From assembly GCA_964575425.1 (NCBI GenBank), contig CAZNRD010000075.1, forward strand, positions 1-9,419: a stretch of DNA of 9,419 nucleotides, read 5' to 3'. The translations under genes and the position numbers were made by a program. Below are positions 1-6,321 of the stretch, one piece after another. The notes under the pieces were generated by a model that saw nothing but the letters and a program-made list of their open reading frames with translations, was not told the DNA's origin and searched no databases. Position 1 is the first letter of the stretch, and every line of letters starts with the position of its first letter. This DNA is from DATEAV01 sp964575425 (GTDB lineage: Bacteria > Chloroflexota > Anaerolineae > Anaerolineales > E44-bin32).

Positions 1-2381
1 AAGAAGCAAGGGGCGGGCCCGATGAGGTCGGCCTGGGCTTCGTGGTCCCGGATGGTTTTGCGAATTGCAGTGGCCAGGCGTTCAGCTTCGGCCTGCGCGC
101 GTGACTCGCGCAGGTGGCGGTAGACCAGCCGCGCCAGGCGGCGGAAGGGGGGATAGTTCAGGCCGCGGCGCTGCGCGATCTCCTCGCGGTGGAAGGCCTG
201 GTAGTCATGGCCGGCGGCGGCGCGGATGGCATAGTGCTCGGGCTGATACGTCTGCAGGATGACTCGGCCCCCGAGGAGGCCGCGCCCGGCACGCCCCGAA
301 ACCTGGGTGAGCACCTGGAAAGTGCGCTCAGCAGCCCGGAAGTCCGGCAGGTTGAGCCCCGTGTCGGCCGAGACAACGCCGACGAGCGTCACCAGGGGGA
401 GGTCGAGGCCCTTGGCGATCATCTGCGTGCCGATGAGGACGTCGGCGCGGTGGGCGGCGAAGTGGGCCAGGATCACATCGTGGGCGCCGGCAGCGCGCGT
501 GACGTCCCAGTCCCAGCGCAGAGTCCGGGCATCAGGGCAGATGCGCTTGACCTCGGCCTCCACCTTCTGCGTTCCGGCGCCGAACTGACGAATGCGGGTG
601 CTGCCGCAGCCTGGACAGCGTGACGGCAGTTGGCGGCGGTAGCCGCAGTGGTGACAGAGCAGCTGCTCTTGCGCGCCGTGGTAGATGAGAGGGGTGTCGC
701 AGCGCGGACAATGGAGCACATGGCCGCAGTCCCGGCAGAAGACGTAGGTGGATGTGCCGCGGCGGTTGAGGTAGAAAATGGACTGCTGGCCGGCCTGCAC
801 CGTCTCGAGGAGCGCCTGCTGCAGCGCGCGGCTGAAGAGCGAGGTATTCCCGGCGCGCAGCTCCTGGCGCATGTCGACAACGCGAACCGGCGGCAGGTCG
901 ATCGTGGCTGCCTCGGCCTCGGCTGACTTGTAGGCGGGAGTGACACCCAGGCGAGTCGCCTGGCCCTCGAGGCGCGTGCGGTGGCCGAGGATGCGCTGCG
1001 GCAGGGTCAGGCGGACCAGGTGGCCGCGCTCGGCCTGATAGGTGAGGGTGATATCGGGGGTGGCGCTGCCCATGATGCAAACCGCGCCCAGCAGGCGGGC
1101 ATACGCCATCGCCGTGCTGCGCGCGTCGTAGCGTGGCGGCTGGCTCTGCTCCTTGTAGGATTCGTCGTGGACCTCGTCCAGGACGATGAGGCCAACACGG
1201 GGCAGCGGAGCAAAGAGCGCGCTGCGGGCTCCGATGACGACCTGCAGCAGCCCGGCGCGACAGCGGCGCCAGGTGTCGTAGCGCTGGCCGGGCGTGAGCT
1301 GCGAGTGAAGCACCCCGACCTTCCCGGGAAGGCGCGCCAGAAAGCGACGGACCGTCTGGGGTGTGAGGGCGATCTCGGGGACGAGCACGAGAGCGGATCG
1401 ACCGACGGCGAGGGTCTCCTCGACGGCGCGCAGATAGATCTCGGTCTTGCCGGATCCCGTGACGCCGTGCAGGAGTATGGGCAGGACCGATGCGCTGGCA
1501 GCCGCGGCCCGGACGGACGCGCGGATTTCCGCCCAGACAGCCGACTGATCGCGCGTGAGCGTAGGCGCTTCGGAGGGAACGAAGTCGATGTCCGCCAGGG
1601 GATCGCGCCACACTTCCTGCTCGCCCAGGACGACCAGTCCCTGTTTCTCCAGGGCGCGCAGGTCTGGAAGCTTCCCGCCGCTTTCGCTGTAGACCCAGGT
1701 GAGATCCACTGGTCCGCTTTCGGCCAGCAGCACCTCAAGGATCTTGCTGCGGCGCAAAGAGGCTGGGCGAGAGGGCTGCTGCAAAGCCTCGACAGTGCGT
1801 TGGACCTTATCGCGGGGCGCGGCCAGGTGGGCGGTGCGAACGCGGCGAGGCCGGACGCGGGGGGCATCGAGGACGTGCGTGCGTTCCAGGATGCCGCGGC
1901 GCTGCAAGGCATCCGCGGCGCGGCGCCAGTCGATGCGCCCCAGGGCGTGAGCGATCTGCCGCCCGCGCAGAGGGCCGCGCTGCTCGAGCAGCCGGATCAC
2001 GCGTTCCTCGGCGGGGCCGTGCGCTTCGGCATCTGGCTGAAGCAGCGTGTACAGCGAGTCGGCCTGTTGGCTGAGGCCTGGTGGGACCATCAGTGTCAGG
2101 CACTCAATCAGCGGCGCTCGCGTCTGCTCAGCCAGCCAGCGTGCCAGTTCCAGTTGTTCGGGAGAGAGCACCGGCTCGGCGTCGACAAGGGCCTCGATGG
2201 GCCGAGTTTCGGGCACTTCTGCGGCTGACAAAAGGCGGACCACGACGCCCTGGACGCGTCGCGGGCCAAGGGGGACGGTAACCAGGTGGCCGGGGCGCAG
2301 GCGGCCCTCCAGCTCGGTTGGCAGGTGGTAGTGGAAGGTGCTGCGCACTGCAGGCAGGTTGACGGCCACTTCGGCAAACAT
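1..2381 (-). CDS. priA: Primosomal replication-restart helicase PriA (3' end outside window)
   Basis: PriA recognises stalled or collapsed forks, unwinds the lagging arm 3'-5' and starts DnaB reloading. The frame is open for 793 codons and runs off the left edge; about 35 C-terminal residues are missing if the protein has the usual length near 830. The N-terminus (MFAEVAVNLPAV...) has the 3'-end-binding fold pattern FHYHLP...LRPGHLVTVPLG (residues 16-44), and a winged-helix-like segment follows at about 125-170. Walker A GVTGSGKT is at 306-313 and the DEAH-type box reads DEVH at 402-405. Eight cysteines (549, 552, 558, 561, 576, 579, 589, 592) form the two zinc sites that mark PriA. Lobe 2 motifs IGTQMIAKGLD (650-660) and QVSGRAGRG are present. 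No ribosome binding site is obvious; the start lies 4 nt after the stop of the upstream transporter gene, so translational coupling is likely. Family assignment is firm. Confidence 0.97.
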   Translation of the reverse strand, partial: MFAEVAVNLPAVRSTFHYHLPTELEGRLRPGHLVTVPLGPRRVQGVVVRLLSAAEVPETRPIEALVDAEPVLSPEQLELARWLAEQTRAPLIECLTLMVPPGLSQQADSLYTLLQPDAEAHGPAEERVIRLLEQRGPLRGRQIAHALGRIDWRRAADALQRRGILERTHVLDAPRVRPRRVRTAHLAAPRDKVQRTVEALQQPSRPASLRRSKILEVLLAESGPVDLTWVYSESGGKLPDLRALEKQGLVVLGEQEVWRDPLADIDFVPSEAPTLTRDQSAVWAEIRASVRAAAASASVLPILLHGVTGSGKTEIYLRAVEETLAVGRSALVLVPEIALTPQTVRRFLARLPGKVGVLHSQLTPGQRYDTWRRCRAGLLQVVIGARSALFAPLPRVGLIVLDEVHDESYKEQSQPPRYDARSTAMAYARLLGAVCIMGSATPDITLTYQAERGHLVRLTLPQRILGHRTRLEGQATRLGVTPAYKSAEAEAATIDLPPVRVVDMRQELRAGNTSLFSRALQQALLETVQAGQQSIFYLNRRGTSTYVFCRDCGHVLHCPRCDTPLIYHGAQEQLLCHHCGYRRQLPSRCPGCGSTRIRQFGAGTQKVEAEVKRICPDARTLRWDWDVTRAAGAHDVILAHFAAHRADVLIGTQMIAKGLDLPLVTLVGVVSADTGLNLPDFRAAERTFQVLTQVSGRAGRGLLGGRVILQTYQPEHYAIRAAAGHDYQAFHREEIAQRRGLNYPPFRRLARLVYRHLRESRAQAEAERLATAIRKTIRDHEAQADLIGPAPCF

Positions 2382-2385
2382 GGTT

Positions 2386-3708
2386 TCAGCCGGAGGGGTT
2401 AAGGCGGAAGAGAGAGACGCGGGCGATGCGTCGACCGTCGAGGGCTTCCACCCGCAGACGAAACTCGTCCACCGCGACAGTGTCGCCGACCTCAGCCAGA
2501 CGCCCCAGCCGCCCAAGGATGTAGCCGGCGATGGTGTCGTAGTGGGGGTCGCGCAGCTGCAGGCCAAAGCGCTCGTTCACTTCGTCAATGGGCGTCAGAC
2601 CATCGAGGAGCCACGAGCCGTCGGGCAGCTGGCGGATGGCTTCCTCCTTGTCGAACTCGTCACTGACCTCGCCCACGATTTCCTCGAGCAGGTCTCCCAG
2701 CGTCACCAGGCCGGCCGTACCGCCGTACTCGTCGAGGACGATCCCAAGCCTCTGGCGGCGCGCGCGCAGGCGCCGCAGCAGGGTGACGACGTCGATGTTC
2801 TCGGGGACGAACAGAGCAGGACGCATCAACCCGCGCGCGGTGGCTGCCTCCGGCGGCACGTTGTGGCGTGCGCGCATCACGTCGCGCAGATGGACGATGC
2901 CGACAATCTGGTCCAGATTGCCCTCGTACACGGGGAAGCGGGTGAAAGGATGACGCAGGGCCACAGCGATGATCTGATCGAGCGTGGCTTCGGCCGGAAT
3001 GGCCGCCATCTCCGTGCGGGGGATCATCACCTGGCGCACCAGCGTCCGGCTGAGGTCGAAGACGGCGTCGAGCATGTCCTGTTCGTCGGCTTCGACCACA
3101 CCGCTGGCGGCGCTGGCCGAGACCAACATCTTCAACTCCTGCACGGAGTAGACCACCTCGCGGCCCGGGGCGGGCTCGACGCCGAGCAGCCGCAGCAGGC
3201 GATCGGCAGAGGCGGTGAGAAGCCAGACCGCTGGGCGGAAGAGGGCGCTCAGCAGGATGATGGGGCGGGAGACCAAGAGAGCGGTGCGCTCGGTGTGCCG
3301 CAGCGCGATGGACTTTGGGGCCAGTTCGCCGACGACGACGGTGAGGAAGATGATCAGGGCAAAGGCGAGGGCGGCGGAAGCGCTGCGGGAGGCGGTCTCG
3401 CTGAGGCCGAGGGGGACGAGACGCACGATAGGCCGGGTCAGCATGGAGAGCGCTGGCTCGGCGATCCAGCCCAGGGCCAGGCTGGCCATGGTGATGCCGA
3501 GCTGGGTGGCGGCGATCGACCGGTCCAGGCTGCGGATGGCTCGCTCTGCCCAGCGAGCAGCATCGCTGCCTCCGCTTGCCAGCTCTTGGATGCGCGTGCG
3601 GCGAACACGGACCAGGGCGAACTCCGCGGCGACGAAGAAGGCGTTGGCAGCAATCAGGGCAAACGTGAGGACCAACTCGGGCACGTGGTCGGGGATGGTG
3701 TTCTCCAT
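2386..3708 (-). CDS. CNNM/HlyC/CorC-family membrane protein with CBS pair (hemolysin family, probable Mg2+/Co2+ transport)
   Basis: This 440-aa inner-membrane protein has the three-part build of the CNNM/CorC family. A DUF21 (CNNM) membrane domain spans about residues 1-190, with hydrophobic segments near 11-32, 65-85, 113-130 and 145-168 and the family signatures AAEFALVRVRRTRIQEL (27-43), TQLGITMASLALGWIAEPA (68-86) and GELAPKSIALRHTE (127-140). A CBS pair covers about 223-345 and ends in VLDEYGGTAGLVTLGDLLEE (324-343). A CorC_HlyC C-terminal domain covers about 355-437. Family members are linked to Mg2+ or Co2+ efflux and ATP-Mg sensing by the CBS pair; the old name 'hemolysin' is misleading. 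The substrate here is inferred. The ATG at 3708 fits the usual start of the membrane domain, but no clear Shine-Dalgarno precedes it. It sits 42 nt after amrB and 4 nt before priA. Confidence 0.93.
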   Translation of the reverse strand: MENTIPDHVPELVLTFALIAANAFFVAAEFALVRVRRTRIQELASGGSDAARWAERAIRSLDRSIAATQLGITMASLALGWIAEPALSMLTRPIVRLVPLGLSETASRSASAALAFALIIFLTVVVGELAPKSIALRHTERTALLVSRPIILLSALFRPAVWLLTASADRLLRLLGVEPAPGREVVYSVQELKMLVSASAASGVVEADEQDMLDAVFDLSRTLVRQVMIPRTEMAAIPAEATLDQIIAVALRHPFTRFPVYEGNLDQIVGIVHLRDVMRARHNVPPEAATARGLMRPALFVPENIDVVTLLRRLRARRQRLGIVLDEYGGTAGLVTLGDLLEEIVGEVSDEFDKEEAIRQLPDGSWLLDGLTPIDEVNERFGLQLRDPHYDTIAGYILGRLGRLAEVGDTVAVDEFRLRVEALDGRRIARVSLFRLNPSG

Positions 3709-3750
3709 GGCGGGGTTCGCTGCCGGGGAAGACTGTGGCCAGGCCGAACC

Positions 3751-4596
3751 TCACGCCTTCTCGGTCGTCCGATAGATGACGGCTGCGGCGTAGCCAACGA
3801 CGGAGGAGTAGTCGCCGGTGACATCGCCGGAGGTTGCGTGATAGAGCACCTGGGCGCGGTCGGCGCCCATGTCCCTGGCTGCCCAGAGGACAGCGGCCAT
3901 GGCCCCGCGCCCGCAGGCGAAGCCGACGCCCTCCTCTTCAGCCGTCAGGACCCCGGCCGGGTCGAAGGCTTGCAGACGGGCCAGAACTTCGCCGTCGAGG
4001 CGACGGGCGATCGCGTCGGGGTAGAAATGCGACAGATCTGAGCTGCCGACCAGAAGGCTGTCCGTGCCGGCCAGAGCCTGGGCGAGCGCGTGACCAACCG
4101 CTTCGGCGACTTCGGTCGACTGCTCGCGCAGCATCACCGGGAGCAGGGAGAAGGATGAGTGCAGCGACCGCTGTAGGAAGGGCAGCTCGATCTCGAGCGA
4201 GTGCTCGTCGTCGTTGCGGACGCGGCTGAGATCGAGCCCAGCCGCAGTGAGCTCCCGCTCAAAACGGTCCAGAACCGCCTGGTCTACGGCAATGGGGCCG
4301 AGGGGGGTGCCGTATGCGGCGTGGCCAGTGGTCAGGACGCGGCCAGGGTAGGGGTAGTGGACCGGTGAGACGACGGCCACGATGATGGGAGACATATCTT
4401 GCAGCAGGCGGAAGGCGTGCGCCGCCACGGGCCCGGAATAGACGTGACCGGCGTGGGGCACGATCAGGCCCACGATCGTGCCCGTCGGGGCGGTGGGCTG
4501 GGCTTGTCGGAGTTGGCGGTCGACCGACTGGGATAGGGCTTCGGCGGAGCCGGGGTACCAGGTGCCTGCAATCGGGGATGGTCGGATATCACGCAT
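3751..4596 (-). CDS. amrB: AmmeMemoRadiSam system protein B (MEMO1 family)
   Basis: This 281-aa soluble protein belongs to the MEMO family, related in fold to extradiol dioxygenases. The N-terminus RPSPIAGTWYPG (5-16) is typical. Residues matching the metal-site set of human MEMO1 are visible: H48 in VPHAG (46-50), H80 in SPVH (77-80), D187 and H190 in SSDLSH (185-190), and C228 in FACGRGAM (226-233). In prokaryotes the protein is named after its frequent company with an AMMECR1-domain protein and a radical SAM enzyme; neither partner is in this window, and the reaction is not established. The frame stays open upstream to 4842, but that part has no family similarity and would overlap the divergent promoter. 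The ATG at 4596 gives the family length and has a GGGGG-type ribosome binding site about 8-14 nt upstream. Probably first gene of the amrB-CNNM-priA operon. Confidence 0.93.
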   Translation of the reverse strand: MRDIRPSPIAGTWYPGSAEALSQSVDRQLRQAQPTAPTGTIVGLIVPHAGHVYSGPVAAHAFRLLQDMSPIIVAVVSPVHYPYPGRVLTTGHAAYGTPLGPIAVDQAVLDRFERELTAAGLDLSRVRNDDEHSLEIELPFLQRSLHSSFSLLPVMLREQSTEVAEAVGHALAQALAGTDSLLVGSSDLSHFYPDAIARRLDGEVLARLQAFDPAGVLTAEEEGVGFACGRGAMAAVLWAARDMGADRAQVLYHATSGDVTGDYSSVVGYAAAVIYRTTEKA

Positions 4597-4620
4597 GATG
4601 TGCCGCCCCCTGTGACCGGA

Positions 4621-4626
4621 ATTGTA
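4621..4626 (-). promoter_or_regulatory. Probable -10 element for the amrB operon
   Basis: On the minus strand this reads TACAAT, five of six matches to the bacterial -10 consensus. A start about 7 nt further on would leave a leader of roughly 18 nt containing the GGGGG ribosome binding site of amrB. No good -35 box is seen at 16-18 nt, so this is tentative. Confidence 0.4.
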
Positions 4627-4723
4627 GCACAGGTGGCCACGGCAACAGTCGACAGGGTGAGGACGGCGACGCCTGTGTGTGGTCAGGTTGAAGGCTCTGG
4701 TCGTCGGAGGTAGAGGTAGCCTC

Positions 4724-4752
4724 TTGACATTAGAACATATGTTCGCTATGAT
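4724..4752 (+). promoter_or_regulatory. Near-consensus sigma-70-type promoter of the FtsK-like gene
   Basis: TTGACA (4724-4729, perfect -35) is followed by a 17-nt spacer and TATGAT (4747-4752, five of six for the -10). Transcription should begin near 4759, giving a leader of about 31 nt with a GGAGG ribosome binding site at 4779-4783. This is by far the best promoter in the window. Its spacer is occupied by a perfect operator-like palindrome, as expected for a strong promoter held off by a repressor. Confidence 0.88.
4733..4744. promoter_or_regulatory. LexA-type SOS box 1, between -35 and -10
   Basis: GAACATATGTTC is a perfect 12-bp palindrome that fits the Gram-positive-type LexA (DinR) operator core GAAC-N4-GTTC. 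It lies wholly inside the 17-nt promoter spacer, so bound repressor would exclude RNA polymerase. That this host's LexA uses this motif is inferred. Confidence 0.82.
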
Positions 4753-4758
4753 AGCAGA

Positions 4759-4770
4759 GAACATCCGTTC
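4759..4770. promoter_or_regulatory. LexA-type SOS box 2, at the expected transcription start
   Basis: GAACATCCGTTC is a second exact match to GAAC-N4-GTTC. Its centre is 26 bp from the centre of the first box, about two and a half helical turns. It begins at the predicted +1 position. Two exact matches this close, at a promoter and nowhere else noticed in the window, are unlikely by chance. Confidence 0.78.
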
Positions 4771-4789
4771 CGATTCCTGGAGGATCAGC

Positions 4790-5764
4790 ATGAAGGACTC
4801 GGGCGAATCTGTGGAGGCCCTGGAGAAGGAAGCGGATCGCACTGAGCAGATGCTGCTGGGCCTGGAGATGCCGGTTCGTGTGAGCGAAGGTGAGACGCGA
4901 AACGGCGCTGTGCGCTACCACCTGACGCCGATGCATGGGGTCCGCGCGCAGCGGTTGAGGGAGGCGGCGGATGATGTGGCGAGGGCGCTGGGCGTGCCTG
5001 ACATCGGGTTGACTGAGGAGGCGAGCCGTGTCTCGATCAAGGTGCCGCGCGGCGAAACAGGGGTGAGGCTGGTGCCCTTGATCCGGTCGCTGGCGGGACT
5101 GCGGCCTCTCACTGCCGTCCTTGGCCTGAGTGCGAGCGGGCATCCGATACTGCTGCCCCTCGACGCGAAATCCACATGGCACTTCCAGGTGATCGGCCAG
5201 AGCGGTGCGGGAAAATCCGAGTTACTGCGGACGCTCACGATCTCCCTCGCCATGACCTCTCGCCCGACGCAGATGCGGATACTCGCGGTTGATATCGGTG
5301 GGCGGGAGCTGGCGGTGCTCGAGTCGCTGCCGCATCTTGCCGCGGACCTGGCCACCGAGCCGGAGGCGGGGGCGCGCCTCGTGTGCTGGCTGGCGGCGCA
5401 GACCGAAACCCGACTGGCCGGTCGCCCCCACGGGACAGATTGGCTATTGGTCCTGGACGACCTTTCCTGGGTGATGGCATCCGACGGGGGTCAGGCCCGC
5501 GCCGCGCTTCGGCTGCTGCTGGCACAAGGCCCACACGTGGGCGTGCACATTGCTGCTGGCCGCCGAATTGACAGCGGGAAGGAGGGACTCGAGTTTCCTG
5601 GAGACGTCACAGTGACAGCAGTGCCGCTTTCGCAGGTAAGCGCCCCTAGGGAGTTCCTATTGAGAGCGGGGGCCGAGGATGTGGCGCTGCGGGCCGCCTG
5701 GCTTCCAGCTGCCGACCTGGACCGGGCAGTGCGCTGGATTTCAGGGGGCTGGCAGGCTGCGTGA
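4790..5764 (+). CDS. Stand-alone FtsK/SpoIIIE-type ATPase, SOS-regulated, function unknown
   Basis: The 324-aa protein resembles the motor part of FtsK/SpoIIIE DNA translocases but lacks both the N-terminal membrane domain and a recognisable C-terminal gamma (KOPS-reading winged-helix) domain. Residues about 28-125 follow the FtsK alpha-domain pattern (PVRVSEGETRNGAVRYHLTP, then DVARALGVPDIGL and SIKVPRGETGVRLVPL). The RecA-like domain has Walker A GQSGAGKS (136-143), the FtsK-like segment AVDIGGRELAVLESLPHL (166-183) and Walker B LLVLDD (219-224), where FtsK normally has D-E. GVHIAAGRRIDS (251-262) corresponds to the region of the GIHLVLATQRP motif, with the TQRP part changed. No membrane helix is seen. 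The ATG at 4790 is chosen because it follows GGAGG by 6 nt; an in-frame GTG at 4679 would lie upstream of the promoter. Expression is probably damage-induced through two LexA-type boxes. Real DNA translocation is inferred, not shown. FtsK-like family membership is likely; the exact role is not recognised. Confidence 0.85.
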   Translation: MKDSGESVEALEKEADRTEQMLLGLEMPVRVSEGETRNGAVRYHLTPMHGVRAQRLREAADDVARALGVPDIGLTEEASRVSIKVPRGETGVRLVPLIRSLAGLRPLTAVLGLSASGHPILLPLDAKSTWHFQVIGQSGAGKSELLRTLTISLAMTSRPTQMRILAVDIGGRELAVLESLPHLAADLATEPEAGARLVCWLAAQTETRLAGRPHGTDWLLVLDDLSWVMASDGGQARAALRLLLAQGPHVGVHIAAGRRIDSGKEGLEFPGDVTVTAVPLSQVSAPREFLLRAGAEDVALRAAWLPAADLDRAVRWISGGWQAA

Positions 5765-5779
5765 GGCCAAGCGTGGCCT
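5764..5779 (+). terminator. Short hairpin at the stop codon of the FtsK-like gene
   Basis: AGGCCA and TGGCCT pair perfectly around an AGCG loop, starting on the last base of the stop codon. The first T-run (four T at 5792-5795) is 12 nt away, too far for a classical terminator, so the role is uncertain. Confidence 0.25.
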
Positions 5780-6055
5780 GCGGTGCTGGGGTTTTGGTCA
5801 GGCAATGAGGGTCTTGCAGCGAGGGTAGTGGAGCGAACGGGCCACAGTCACAGGATACTCCTGACGTGGTTGAAGTCGTAGGACCAGGGAGGGGAGGCCC
5901 GGATGGCCTAGGCTTGTGAAGCACTGCACAAGCCTGAGGCTTTAGGCGCCTTTTCGACCCGGGGAGGGGTACCTTGCGGCCTTGGGAAAAGCCGGTTACC
6001 ATGGAGGCAGGCTGAAGGGCCAACCGGACCTGTTTACTTATGGAGGAGGACACCT
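5765..6055. other. Hairpin-rich intergenic region, no protein gene seen
   Basis: This 291-nt stretch between the FtsK-like gene and the 60-aa gene has no convincing coding frame and matches no RNA family I recognise. It holds several perfect inverted repeats on the plus strand: 5764-5769 with 5774-5779, 5895-5899 with 5905-5909, 5910-5918 with 5927-5935, 5977-5980 with 5991-5994, and 5992-5997 with 6022-6027. The last two share bases 5992-5994 and cannot both form. It probably holds the end of the FtsK-like transcript and the leader of the small gene. Confidence 0.5.
5910..5935 (+). terminator. Perfect 9-bp hairpin, candidate terminator or RNA structure
   Basis: AGGCTTGTG (5910-5918) pairs perfectly with CACAAGCCT (5927-5935) around an 8-nt loop. 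Short T-runs follow (CTTT at 5940-5943 and TTTT at 5951-5954) but are not adjacent to the stem. It may end the FtsK-like transcript or belong to a structured leader of the following gene. Confidence 0.35.
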
Positions 6056-6238
6056 ATGAAGGCGGAGCTGGAGTTCTTTGACGTCAAGACACGCAGCAAG
6101 TTCAAGACAGCCGACTGGCGGGTGGAGACGAAGATGGCCAAGGGGAAGACCCGCTTCTTTGCCGTGGCGAAGGTGCCCGGGGCGTCGCACGAAGCCTGGC
6201 GCATCGTCTCTGAGGAATTTGCCAAGGCGAACTCCTGA
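6056..6238 (+). CDS. Small basic protein, 60 aa, function unknown
   Basis: The start is well fixed: GGAGGAGG at 6042-6049 lies 6 nt before the ATG, the strongest ribosome binding site in the window. The protein begins MKAELEFFDVKTRSKFKTAD and has 13 Lys/Arg against 8 Asp/Glu. It alternates charged and hydrophobic residues (ELEFFDV, FKTADWRVETKM, TRFFAVAKV), suggesting a small beta-rich fold, with a C-terminal stretch AWRIVSEEFAKA (47-58) that looks helical. There are no cysteines, signal peptide or membrane segment. I do not recognise the family. Size and charge would allow nucleic-acid binding, but that is only a guess. A GC-rich hairpin 41 nt downstream closes the unit. It lies on the same strand as the SOS-regulated gene but 291 nt away, so it is probably expressed separately. 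Confidence 0.75.
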   Translation: MKAELEFFDVKTRSKFKTADWRVETKMAKGKTRFFAVAKVPGASHEAWRIVSEEFAKANS

Positions 6239-6279
6239 GCCTGACGGAAACCTCCTCTTCTACTGAGAAGGTCGACCAT

Positions 6280-6303
6280 CCACCGCCCGGCAACGGGCGG
6301 TGG
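6280..6303. terminator. GC-rich hairpin between convergent genes
   Basis: CCACCGCCCG (6280-6289) and CGGGCGGTGG (6294-6303) pair perfectly over 10 bp around a GCAA (GNRA-type) loop. It lies 41 nt after the 60-aa gene and 18 nt beyond the stop of convergent holA. There is no T-run on either side, so it may act as a bidirectional, tract-less terminator. Confidence 0.6.
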
Positions 6304-6321
6304 TGTCGTGTCGGGTGGGCG

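Noticed and set aside
981..2228. Long open frame on the plus strand (415 codons) opposite priA
   Set aside because: It is antisense to a frame with all PriA motifs, has a composition typical of GC-rich antisense frames (Gly/Ala/Asp/Arg-rich) and no recognisable domain.
2338..4041. Plus-strand open frame of 567 codons opposite the CNNM-type gene and amrB
   Set aside because: It crosses two well-supported minus-strand genes, is low in complexity, and has no ribosome binding site or domain.
4679..4789. GTG at 4679 as start of the FtsK-like protein
   Set aside because: It lies upstream of the promoter and LexA-type boxes, so it would not be on the transcript; GGAGG at 4779-4783 points to the ATG at 4790.
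4597..4842. Upstream extension of amrB to an ATG at 4842
   Set aside because: The extra 82 residues lack MEMO similarity, would span the divergent SOS promoter, and the ATG at 4596 has its own ribosome binding site and gives family length.
5960..5985. Resemblance of GGGGTACCTTGCGG to a T-box core
   Set aside because: The match to the conserved AGGGTGG-ACCGCG core is poor, no specifier stem is evident, and the downstream gene is not a tRNA synthetase or amino-acid gene.
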